From Sellimonas caecigallum (GTDB taxonomy: Bacteria; Bacillota; Clostridia; Lachnospirales; Lachnospiraceae), in the NCBI RefSeq assembly GCF_045038405.1, contig NZ_CP173660.1, positions 434,001-498,000 on the forward strand: DNA of 64,000 nt, read 5' to 3'. A model generated the notes under the pieces. That model was not told the origin of the DNA. It did no database searches and saw only the letters and a program-made list of their open reading frames with translations. Below, in pieces: positions 1 through 6,900 of the stretch; within the stretch, counting starts at the first letter, position 1, and every line of letters starts with the position of its first letter. Made by a program: the position numbers and the translations under genes.

Positions 1-309
1 TACTTCCATGCGCTGCTTTGTCAGAAAAATACCTCTGATGTCTGCCTGATAAAACAAAAAATCTCTGGCTGGATAAAAGTACACATCCGGATCCAGAAAG
101 CGATATTCCTCGTACACCTCTTTTGCACGTTCTTCATTGGAAAGAACATAGAGACTGCGTGTTCCATCCTCAGCCAGGGCGTAAGCAAGATGCGTCTTCT
201 GGGAACCTGTACAGCCCGCAATCTGCAGCAAGCCCGTTTTTTGCTTTTTTGTTTTCTGAATGGTCTCAAATTCTGCCAGTTCCAGAAGAGGTTCCGTAAA
301 AGCTTTCAT
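1..309 (-). CDS. mfd: Transcription-repair coupling factor Mfd, N-terminal 103 codons (cut by window edge)
   Basis: Only the first 103 codons are present; the frame stays open to base 1. The protein begins MKAFTEPLLELAEFE and continues through a glycine-rich stretch (LLQIAGCTGSQKTHLAYAL) and then LYVLSNEERAKEVYEEYRFLD and VYFYPARDFLFYQADI. This matches the degenerate UvrB-like first domain of Mfd, including the typical YPARDxLFY segment. Mfd removes RNA polymerase stalled at DNA lesions and recruits UvrA. It lies 16 bp downstream of pth, the usual pth-mfd pair of Firmicutes. A GGAGAA ribosome site precedes the ATG. The helicase domains are outside the window. Confidence 0.88.
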   Translation of the reverse strand, partial: MKAFTEPLLELAEFETIQKTKKQKTGLLQIAGCTGSQKTHLAYALAEDGTRSLYVLSNEERAKEVYEEYRFLDPDVYFYPARDFLFYQADIRGIFLTKQRMEV

Positions 310-325
310 CGAACGTTCTCCTTCC

Positions 326-895
326 TTATCCTTTTCGGTTAAACCTATTCATGGCCTCGTCCACTTCGCCGCGGCCTGCCATGCTTACTGCCTGAACCGC
401 ATTTTCGCAGGCTTCATCCATGGCTTCCCTTTCTTCTTTTGAGAAATGTCCAAGCACATAGTCTGCAAGATCATACCCTTTTGGTTTTTCTCCCACGCCG
501 ACCTTCACTCTCATAAATACATCATGTCCCAAATGCGCAATAATATTTTTGATGCCGTTGTGTCCGCCGGCACTCCCTTTTTTGCGAATGCGGATTTTTC
601 CCACATCCAGGCTGATATCATCGTAGACCACGATCAGTTCGTTCTCCTCATCGATCTTATAGTAATCCACAAGTTCCCGCACGCTTTCACCGCTCAGATT
701 CATGAATGTCTGAGGTTTTGCCAGGATGACTTTCGTCCCGTCTATCACACCTTTTCCGATCAGCGCCCGGTGTTTTCTTGTGTCAACTGGTATATGGTAT
801 TCCTCCGAAATCCTGTCTATGACATCGAACCCAATGTTATGTCTCGTGCCTTCGTAGCGGGAGGATGGATTCCCCAACCCTACAATTATAAACAT
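326..895 (-). CDS. pth: Peptidyl-tRNA hydrolase
   Basis: Cytosolic enzyme that cleaves peptidyl-tRNA released from stalled ribosomes. The start IIVGLGNPSSRYEGTRHNIGF is the family signature with the catalytic His (RHNIGF). KPQTFMNLSGESV, VYDDISLDVGKIRIRKKGSAGGHNGIKNI and RVKVGVG are the other conserved blocks. The ORF is open to an ATG at 904, but GGAG lies only 2 nt before that ATG and 11 nt before the ATG at 895, and homologues begin at the latter (MFIIVGLGNP), so 895 is preferred, giving 189 aa. It is probably cotranscribed with mfd. Confidence 0.93.
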   Translation of the reverse strand: MFIIVGLGNPSSRYEGTRHNIGFDVIDRISEEYHIPVDTRKHRALIGKGVIDGTKVILAKPQTFMNLSGESVRELVDYYKIDEENELIVVYDDISLDVGKIRIRKKGSAGGHNGIKNIIAHLGHDVFMRVKVGVGEKPKGYDLADYVLGHFSKEEREAMDEACENAVQAVSMAGRGEVDEAMNRFNRKG

Positions 896-1075
896 CTTTC
901 TCATCTCTCCTTTTTTGCTGTCTTTCTATTGTAAACCAAAACCATCTCTTTGGCAACGGCGTTTCCCTACGTATTTATGTACATTTTTGCATGAGGATCC
1001 TTTTCCCATCATATAGTATAAAAAGGGAAATCCAAACAAGCGGAAATCATTTTACCAAAGGAGGCAATCTATCCC

Positions 1076-1507
1076 ATGAGTTCCAAAACAAAGATCGTTG
1101 TACTTCACATGAAAGAAATAATCTACACCGCAGTGTTTGCGCTGCTTGGCATCCTGCTCATACTCATCCTGCTTTTCATGTTTCTCCCCGATGATTCCAA
1201 GGAGAAATCTTCTTCTAAAGAGTATATGCCAGGCATCTATACATCCAGCATTACATTGAACAACACACCACTCCAGGTGGAAGTCTCGGTAGATAAGCAT
1301 CACATCAACTCCGTACGATTTTCCAATCTTGATGAGACGGTAACAACCATGTACCCTCTGATCCAGCCTGCCATGGAGGACGTCGCAGATCAGGTAGTAA
1401 AGAACCAGACCACCGACAATATCACATCCAGTTCGGAAGATTCTTATACTTCCAAACTCATCACAGATGCCATAAACGATGCATTAAAAAAAGCCGAGGA
1501 GAAGTGA
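1076..1507 (+). CDS. Membrane-anchored FMN-binding-domain-like protein, function unknown
   Basis: 143 aa, one of few plus-strand genes here. AGGAGG at 1059-1064 sets the start. Residues about 13-37 form one transmembrane helix (EIIYTAVFALLGILLILILLF), so the rest is probably extracellular. The body (PGIYTSSITLNNTPLQVEVSVDKHHINSVRF to the C-terminal TSKLITDAINDALKKAEEK) follows the layout of FMN_bind domains: a G-Y strand, a V-V-D-I strand pair, then a serine/threonine motif and a helix. The usual flavinylation motif SGATxT is replaced by SEDSYTS, so covalent flavin is uncertain. It stands alone between divergently read pth and a convergent small gene. Function not recognised. Confidence 0.6.
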   Translation: MSSKTKIVVLHMKEIIYTAVFALLGILLILILLFMFLPDDSKEKSSSKEYMPGIYTSSITLNNTPLQVEVSVDKHHINSVRFSNLDETVTTMYPLIQPAMEDVADQVVKNQTTDNITSSSEDSYTSKLITDAINDALKKAEEK

Positions 1508-1528
1508 TCCCGGCTTTTTTTGCTTTCT
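1486..1528. terminator. Intrinsic terminator, possibly bidirectional
   Basis: A-run plus GCCG (1493-1496) pairs with CGGC (1511-1514) followed by seven T. The hairpin overlaps the stop codon of the plus-strand gene ending at 1507. The A-run on the other side could serve the minus-strand gene ending at 1542. Confidence 0.65.
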
Positions 1529-1541
1529 TTACTTTGTCATA

Positions 1542-1805
1542 CTACCCTTCTACTACCAGGTACTGTCCGCCAGGCAGTGAAAATACTTCCGATGCATCCT
1601 CGATCTCATCCAGTGTCATTCCATCCACATCGGCTCCGGACTCTTCCAGATATTCTTTTACTTCTTCCAGTGAATCCAGAACAACCGCCATACAGTCTTC
1701 CAAAAATGCTTCTGCTTCTTCCTGTGTCTCTGCCACCGGCTCATCAAAAAGCTGAGATTGCTTTTTTAAAAACGTCTGCAGACATTCTTCGCTGTACTCG
1801 TACAT
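1542..1805 (-). CDS. Small acidic protein of unknown function
   Basis: 87 aa with a strong ribosome site (AGGAGGG, 6 nt before the ATG). Very acidic: more than 20 Asp/Glu, with ETQEEAEAFLEDC, LDSLEEVKEYLEESG and LDEIEDASEVFSLPGGQYLVVEG. Predicted alpha-helical with a short C-terminal strand pair; no signal peptide or membrane helix. It begins 11 bp after the HAD phosphatase stop, so the two are probably cotranscribed. No family recognised with confidence. The good ribosome site and operon position favour a real gene. Confidence 0.65.
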   Translation of the reverse strand: MYEYSEECLQTFLKKQSQLFDEPVAETQEEAEAFLEDCMAVVLDSLEEVKEYLEESGADVDGMTLDEIEDASEVFSLPGGQYLVVEG

Positions 1806-1816
1806 GCAAATCCCTC

Positions 1817-2482
1817 CTATTCCTTTTTTTCTTCTGTAAACGAGAGAAGTTCCTGCGGACGGTCTATGATCACATCCGCCCCCGCTCCTGTCAGTACATC
1901 TCTAGAACGAAAGCCCCAGCTTACACCAATCGTTTTCATTCCGGCATTTTTGCCCGTATGCATGTCCACATCGGAATCCCCGATATAAAGGCATTCCGAT
2001 GCTTTTGATCCTGTTCTGTCCATGATCAGAAAAACTCCTGCCGGATCCGGCTTCCTTGGTATCCCTTCTCTTTGTCCCTGTACGTAATCAAACAACTCTT
2101 TGCCAAAAAAGGTATGTACGACATCCACCGCCTGTCCGTCCGGCTTATTGGACAGTACCGCCAGATGGACTCCTTCTTCTTTGAGCTTCATTAAAGTCTC
2201 CGTTATTCCGTCGTATGGCCTTACGCGGTAAGTGCAGTTTTCAGAAAACACTCTCCCGTATATTTGCATTGCCTCTTCAATCCGCAAAAGATCGGTATCC
2301 CCACACGCCTTCATCGCATTTTCCATCAGTACTCTTGCACCGTTGCCCACAAACATACGGCATTGTTCCATCGTAATGGCAGGTAACTTCATCTCTTTCA
2401 AAGTCAGATTGACCGAATAGGTAATGGACTCCAGTGTGTCCGTCAGCGTTCCATCCAGATCAAATATACAAGTCTTAATCAT
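1817..2482 (-). CDS. HAD-superfamily phosphatase (phosphoglycolate phosphatase-like)
   Basis: 221 aa from the ATG at 2482. The ORF is open further upstream, but GAGG lies 8 nt before this ATG and the family begins MIKTCIFDLDGTL. Motif I is DLDGTLTDT (nucleophile Asp, acid/base Asp); motif II VLSNKPD; motif III Lys in PRKPDP; motif IV YIGDSDVDMHTGKNAGM. The helical cap between motifs I and II gives the Gph/PgmB subclass. It hydrolyses a small phosphometabolite; the substrate cannot be read from sequence. Probably in an operon with the acidic protein ending at 1542. Confidence 0.85.
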   Translation of the reverse strand: MIKTCIFDLDGTLTDTLESITYSVNLTLKEMKLPAITMEQCRMFVGNGARVLMENAMKACGDTDLLRIEEAMQIYGRVFSENCTYRVRPYDGITETLMKLKEEGVHLAVLSNKPDGQAVDVVHTFFGKELFDYVQGQREGIPRKPDPAGVFLIMDRTGSKASECLYIGDSDVDMHTGKNAGMKTIGVSWGFRSRDVLTGAGADVIIDRPQELLSFTEEKKE

Positions 2483-2553
2483 CTCTGTCGCCTCATTCCT
2501 GTTTTGGATTTTCTGTACACATAAAGCATAATATAACACAAGAAAAATTTCAA

Positions 2554-2595
2554 CAAAAAAAGAAGAGACCGTATTCTTATACTCTGTCTCCTCTT
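2554..2595 (-). terminator. Terminator downstream of sigG
   Basis: On the minus strand GAAGAGGAGAC pairs imperfectly with GTCTCTTC and is followed by a seven-T run. It lies directly after the sigG stop codon at 2601. Confidence 0.65.
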
Positions 2596-2600
2596 CCTTT

Positions 2601-3377
2601 TTACACAAGATACTGCTTCATCGTTTTCAGGGCATTTTTTTCCAGACGACTTACCTGCGCCTGGGAAATATGAACTTCTTTTGCCACCTCCATCTGCGTC
2701 TTACCTTCAAAAAACCGAAGCCGGATGATGTATTTTTCCCGCTCATTCAAGTGCTCCATCGCGGCTTCCAAAGACAGGTCTTCCACCCATCTCTCCTCTT
2801 TGTTCTTCTTGTCACTGATCTGATCCATGACATAAAGTGCGTCTCCGCTGTCGTTATAGACCGGCTCATTCAGACTTACCGGAGCCTGAATGGCATCCAG
2901 TGCAAAAACGATATCTTCTTTGGAGATTCCGATTTCCTCCGCGATTTCCTGAACCGTTGGCTCTTTCAAATTTTTCTTCACATAGTTTTCCTTTGCGTAT
3001 ATGGCCTTGTAGGCCGTATCTCTCAAAGAGCGGCTTACCCGGATGGAATTGTTGTCCCTCATGTAGCGCCGAATCTCGCCGATGATCATCGGAACCGCAT
3101 AAGTAGAAAACTTTACGTCCAGTTCCGTATTGAAATTGTTGACAGCCTTGATAAGGCCAATACATCCGATCTGAAATAGATCATCCGGATTTTCATTGCT
3201 TCCCGAAAAACGTTTGATCACACTAAGCACAAGTCTCAGGTTTCCTTTGATATATTCTTCTTTCGCCTGCTCATCTCCCGCTTTGATCCTGGCAAACAAC
3301 GCCTCTTTATCCTCTTCTTTCAGAAGCGGGAGCTTTGATGTATTGACCCCGCATATTTCTACCTTGTTTGGCACCAT
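2601..3377 (-). CDS. sigG: RNA polymerase sporulation sigma factor SigG
   Basis: 258 aa, forespore-specific late sigma factor. Starts MVPNKVEICGVNTSKLPLL, the SigG N-terminal signature. Region 2 is NLRLVLSVIKRFSGSNENPDDLFQIGCIGLIKAVNNF with the -10 recognition helix KFSTYAVPMIIGEIRRYMRD. Region 4 ends in the helix-turn-helix KTQMEVAKEVHISQAQVSRLEKNAL. AGGAGG sits 7 nt before the ATG. SigG drives forespore genes after engulfment. It is third in the order spoIIGA-sigE-(metallo-hydrolase)-sigG. No convincing SigF-type promoter was found in the 120 bp before it, so read-through from upstream is possible. Confidence 0.95.
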   Translation of the reverse strand: MVPNKVEICGVNTSKLPLLKEEDKEALFARIKAGDEQAKEEYIKGNLRLVLSVIKRFSGSNENPDDLFQIGCIGLIKAVNNFNTELDVKFSTYAVPMIIGEIRRYMRDNNSIRVSRSLRDTAYKAIYAKENYVKKNLKEPTVQEIAEEIGISKEDIVFALDAIQAPVSLNEPVYNDSGDALYVMDQISDKKNKEERWVEDLSLEAAMEHLNEREKYIIRLRFFEGKTQMEVAKEVHISQAQVSRLEKNALKTMKQYLV

Positions 3378-3497
3378 TGTACATCCTCCTGCATCGGCAT
3401 ACTGCCGTTCTACTTAGAATGATGTACATACGCACAGTCTCTTATTCGATTTTCGAAAAAATAAAAAAAGTTTTTACCCTTGACAATTCTTCTTTCT

Positions 3498-5111
3498 CTA
3501 GTCGTTTCTGTCCCACTTGTCGGCCAGGTTTAAGATCTGACTTTCCAATTTTGCCAAATCTTTGTTGGCAAGTCCTTCGTTTTTCATGACCACTTCCATC
3601 AGACGTTTGGCTGCTGCCACAACACGGTTAAATACCATGTTTGCCCGGATCCTTGCCGGCTTCTCAGCTGCTTTCTTCGGTATCCGGATTCCTTCGCTTA
3701 TAACTTCATCCTTCAAAAGATCCACACAGCCTCCGGAATAAGGCGCAAAAGCAGGGTACCCTAATGTCTCTGTGATCGTTTTTGCAAATTCATCTGTAAC
3801 TTGATCTTCGCCGTGAACGACAAATACGTGACGAATTGGCGTCTCGAAGGCGGACAGCCAGTTTAAAAGTCCGTTCTTGTCCGCATGTCCGCTGATCCCT
3901 TTCAGAGAACAGATTCTTGCATTCACTTCCACGTTTTCTCCGAAAAGTTTGACACACTCGGCTCCTTCGATCAGCTTGCGGCCAAGTGTCCCTGCGGCCT
4001 GATATCCAACGAAGAGGATGGTGCATTCGTTTCTCCAGAGATTATGCTTCAGATGATGTCGGATCCTGCCCGCCTCACACATTCCGGATGCCGAAATGAT
4101 GATCTTCGGGCGGTCGTCAAAATTAATCTGCTTAGATTCCTCCGTCGAAGTTGCAAGCTTAAGACCTGGAAAGCGCAGTGGATTGATCCCTTGCTTCACA
4201 AGTGCCAGCGCCTCCTCATCAAAGCACCCGTACATATTTTTGTTAAATACGTTCGTCGCCTCGATGGCAAGCGGACTGTCCACATATACTTCAAAATCCG
4301 GATTTTCCGGTATCAGTCCTTTCTCCTTGATCTCCCGGAGAAAATACAGTATTTCCTGGGTACGTCCCACAGCAAACGACGGAATCACAACATTGCCTCC
4401 TACGGCAAATGTCTCCCTCACGATCTTTGTGAACTCTCCTATGTAATCCGGTATCCCTTCTCCGTGGATCCGGTTGCCGTAAGTGGATTCGATCACGACA
4501 TAATCTGCTTCCGATACATTGGACGGATCTTTGATGATTGGCTGATTGATATTTCCCACATCTCCGGAAAATACAATTTTTCTCGTCTCTCCATCTTCCG
4601 TAATCCACACTTCTATGCTTGCCGATCCAAGAAGATGTCCCACGTCATTGAATCTTACATCCACACCTTGGCACAGCGTAATTCTCTGTCCATAGTCACA
4701 GGGAGCGAACAATTCCATCGTATCGACAGCATCCTGCATAGTGTAAACAGGCTCATAAAGCGGCGCCCCGCTCCTCCTTGCCTTTCTGTTTCTCCATTCT
4801 GCTTCAAACTCCTGTATATGAGCACTGTCACGGAGCATGATGCTGCAGAGATCTGCTGTGGCAAACGTAGTTACAATCTCCCCTTTGAATCCTTTTTTTA
4901 CAAGCAGAGGGAGGTTGCCGGAATGATCGATATGTGCATGAGTCAAAAGGACAAAATCGATCTCAGACGCGGATACCGGAAGTTCCTGATTTTCATAAAG
5001 ATCAGGTCCCTGCTCCATTCCACAGTCCACCAGAATATTCCTGCCGCATGCTTCCAGAACATGGCAGCTTCCTGTTACCTCATGTGCCGCGCCGATAAAC
5101 TTCAGTTTCAT
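3498..5111 (-). CDS. Beta-CASP metallo-beta-lactamase-fold RNA-processing hydrolase
   Basis: 537 aa. The N-terminal metallo-beta-lactamase core has motif 1 LTHAHIDHSG, motif 2/3 GHLLGSASIEV and motif 4 FSGDVGN; then a beta-CASP insert (YVVIESTYGN, VIPSFAVGRTQEIL, ISASGMCEAGRIRHHL) and an RMMBL C-terminal motif (GISGHADKNGLLNWL, VFVVHGE). This is the CPSF73/YsaH-like family of RNA endo/exonucleases, cytosolic and zinc-dependent. About 65 extra C-terminal residues (from KAAEKPARIRANMVF) form a helical tail. It sits between sigE and sigG, which are adjacent in many spore formers. Whether it has a sporulation role is unknown. Confidence 0.88.
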   Translation of the reverse strand: MKLKFIGAAHEVTGSCHVLEACGRNILVDCGMEQGPDLYENQELPVSASEIDFVLLTHAHIDHSGNLPLLVKKGFKGEIVTTFATADLCSIMLRDSAHIQEFEAEWRNRKARRSGAPLYEPVYTMQDAVDTMELFAPCDYGQRITLCQGVDVRFNDVGHLLGSASIEVWITEDGETRKIVFSGDVGNINQPIIKDPSNVSEADYVVIESTYGNRIHGEGIPDYIGEFTKIVRETFAVGGNVVIPSFAVGRTQEILYFLREIKEKGLIPENPDFEVYVDSPLAIEATNVFNKNMYGCFDEEALALVKQGINPLRFPGLKLATSTEESKQINFDDRPKIIISASGMCEAGRIRHHLKHNLWRNECTILFVGYQAAGTLGRKLIEGAECVKLFGENVEVNARICSLKGISGHADKNGLLNWLSAFETPIRHVFVVHGEDQVTDEFAKTITETLGYPAFAPYSGGCVDLLKDEVISEGIRIPKKAAEKPARIRANMVFNRVVAAAKRLMEVVMKNEGLANKDLAKLESQILNLADKWDRND

Positions 5112-5192
5112 AAAATCGCCCCACTTCCTGTCATTGGTATTTGTAGATATTGTACCACTTTTCGGATTGATTTTCCTTATTTTTCTGAAATT

Positions 5193-5933
5193 TTATTCAA
5201 ATTTTGCAATTTCTTTTTTCAATCTTACCATGATCTTTTTTTCCAGTCTGGAAATATAAGACTGTGATATCCCAAGTACATCGGCCACTTCTTTTTGCGT
5301 CATCTCTTCTCCGTCTGCTCTGCCAAGTCCAAAACGCATCTTCACGATCATCCTCTCCCTCTTCGACAGCCGCCCCACGGCTCTTATGAGCATCGTCTTC
5401 TCCGCCTCTGTCTCCATATCTTTATATATTGTATCCTCTTCTGTTCCAAGGATATCGGATAAAAGAAGCTCATTTCCGTCCCAGTCTACATTCAACGGCT
5501 CATCGATTGACACTTCCAGCTTCGTCTTGCTGTTTCGTCTGAGATACATCAAAATCTCATTTTCAATACACCGGGATGCATACGTGGCAAGCTTGATATT
5601 TTTCTCCGGATTGAATGTATTGATGGCTTTGATCAGACCGATCGTCCCTATGGAAATAAGATCTTCCACTCCTACCCCTGTATTATCAAATTTCTTGGCG
5701 ATGTATACGACTAGCCGGAGATTATGCTCGATCAGCTGTTTTCTTGCATACTCGTTCTGCTCGGATCCAAGCTTTTCAATGGCTTTCGTCTCTTCTTCCA
5801 GTTCCAGCGGAGCCGGAAGGATGTCTGAACCTCCTATGTAGTGGATATCCAGTTTTTCCGGAAAAAGCCATGTCCGGACCGCAGGCAGTATTTTCTGCCG
5901 AAACGGATATGCAATTGCAAGATTCATTATCAT
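5193..5933 (-). CDS. sigE: RNA polymerase sporulation sigma factor SigE (pro-form)
   Basis: 246 aa including an N-terminal pro-sequence (MIMNLAIAYPFRQKILPAV) that SpoIIGA removes in the mother cell. After HYIGGSDILPAPL come the SigE blocks NLRLVVYIAKKF, GVEDLISIGTIGLIKAINTF and KLATYASRCIENEILMYLRR, which are nearly invariant in this family. Region 4 is EMTQKEVADVLGISQSYISRLEKKI. The start is set by AGGAGG 9 nt before the ATG at 5933; that ATG overlaps the spoIIGA stop (TAATG), implying translational coupling. The longer open frame to 6023 runs into spoIIGA and has no support. Confidence 0.96.
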   Translation of the reverse strand: MIMNLAIAYPFRQKILPAVRTWLFPEKLDIHYIGGSDILPAPLELEEETKAIEKLGSEQNEYARKQLIEHNLRLVVYIAKKFDNTGVGVEDLISIGTIGLIKAINTFNPEKNIKLATYASRCIENEILMYLRRNSKTKLEVSIDEPLNVDWDGNELLLSDILGTEEDTIYKDMETEAEKTMLIRAVGRLSKRERMIVKMRFGLGRADGEEMTQKEVADVLGISQSYISRLEKKIMVRLKKEIAKFE

Positions 5934-6727
5934 TATTTTACCCCTCCTACTAAAATATCTGGATTTAAAATCATTTTGTAAATTCCATTCGCTGAGATCT
6001 TCGTGTCGGAAATTCCGATCCATACGTCCTCTATCGTTCGGTCTTCTTCTCCTGAAATATGTAGAGAATCAAACTTTACCAGAGGGAGAAGCCCATTTTC
6101 GTCCCCTATAGACCGACAACATATATACCGGACCGGCCGTTCTCCCTTTTCTGTCAGCAGATCCTTGACCGCTTCTTTCTCAACCACACAGACAGGATTA
6201 CCTGTCTGGGGATCTTCCAGGTTATTTCCCGTATCAAAAAGTCCTGTAATCTCTGTCATTTTGTCTCCTATCCGAAGCTGGATCCTGCATGTATATGTCC
6301 CCATTCTCTGCATATGCCTCATAAGCTTCCAGATGATTCCAAGCAGCTCATAACTGATGACTGCAAAGAGAAAGAAGAGACTTCCTGTACGAATATATTG
6401 CCGGAAAAATCCAAAAATTCCTCCAAGCAAAAATCCCCCTGCATAAAGCATCAGGTACACACGCACAAATTGTCGAAGAGAACGGATGCGGAGCCCTGTC
6501 AGAATCATAGCGCTGTTTATAAGCAGATGAAAGCAGACCATCTTTACAACAGCAGGGAGCGGGACCGCCACCGTAAGGCAAGTCAGAAAGGCTCCCACAA
6601 GCGCCCCCGGTAAAATCCGTACGCGTGGCGAGTCAAAGACTGCTATCTTCCTGACTGCAAGAAGAAGGAGATAGTCCATCATAAAATTGATCAGGAACAA
6701 CAGATCGATGTACACTTCGTAATACAC
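5933..6727 (-). CDS. spoIIGA: Sporulation sigma-E processing aspartic peptidase SpoIIGA
   Basis: 264 aa. The N-terminal half has about five membrane helices (VYIDLLFLINFMMDYLLLLAV onward). The C-terminal half is the aspartic protease domain with GLFDTGNNLEDPQTGNPV, where DTGN holds the catalytic Asp. It cleaves the pro-sequence of SigE at the septum after receiving the forespore signal through SpoIIR. The start codon is GTG with AGAGGG 6 nt upstream. It is the first gene of the spoIIGA-sigE operon, behind a promoter region with Spo0A-box-like sequences. Confidence 0.93.
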   Translation of the reverse strand: MYYEVYIDLLFLINFMMDYLLLLAVRKIAVFDSPRVRILPGALVGAFLTCLTVAVPLPAVVKMVCFHLLINSAMILTGLRIRSLRQFVRVYLMLYAGGFLLGGIFGFFRQYIRTGSLFFLFAVISYELLGIIWKLMRHMQRMGTYTCRIQLRIGDKMTEITGLFDTGNNLEDPQTGNPVCVVEKEAVKDLLTEKGERPVRYICCRSIGDENGLLPLVKFDSLHISGEEDRTIEDVWIGISDTKISANGIYKMILNPDILVGGVK

Positions 6728-6780
6728 GTCTTACCCTCTTTTCCTTTCGCTGCCAAATCGATTCTGTGCGAACAACCCAT

Positions 6781-6847
6781 ATTATAAAAAATGTGATTTT
6801 GAAAATTTGTCAGAAGCTGACAGAGAAATGATTTTTCTTTCGACAAA
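6781..6847 (-). promoter_or_regulatory. Putative Spo0A-controlled promoter of spoIIGA-sigE
   Basis: On the minus strand a TATAAT (6786-6781) is preceded by CTGACA (6813-6808) at an unusually long 21-bp spacing. A perfect 0A box TTTGTCGAA lies at 6847-6839. A second near-match in the opposite orientation (TTTGTCAGA, 6806-6814, 8 of 9) overlaps the -35 element. In B. subtilis the spoIIG promoter is known for a 22-bp spacer and 0A boxes over the -35 region, so this is the expected arrangement. The binding itself is inference. Confidence 0.7.
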
Positions 6848-6879
6848 AAAATCCGAAATACTCTCTGCATTCCGGATTT
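6844..6879 (-). terminator. Terminator closing the c-di-GMP/polysaccharide block
   Basis: AAATCCG (6849-6855 forward) pairs with CGGATTT (6873-6879). Read on the minus strand it ends in seven T, downstream of the stop at 6901. Its T-tract abuts the Spo0A box. Confidence 0.75.
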
Positions 6880-6900
6880 GTCTGCTGTATTTTTGCTTTT

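Noticed and set aside
21..269. 82-codon minus-strand frame at the left edge
   Set aside because: Out-of-frame shadow of mfd, which starts at 309 with a good ribosome site.
3378..3497. SigF or SigG promoter before sigG
   Set aside because: GAATA and CATTCTA-like elements exist but their 21-bp spacing is too long; no convincing pair found.
3885..5267. Long plus-strand frame of 460 codons
   Set aside because: Antisense shadow of the beta-CASP gene, whose motifs are all intact on the minus strand; no ribosome site.
5934..6023. Upstream extension of sigE
   Set aside because: It overlaps spoIIGA coding sequence and lacks a ribosome site; the pro-sequence length fits the start at 5933.
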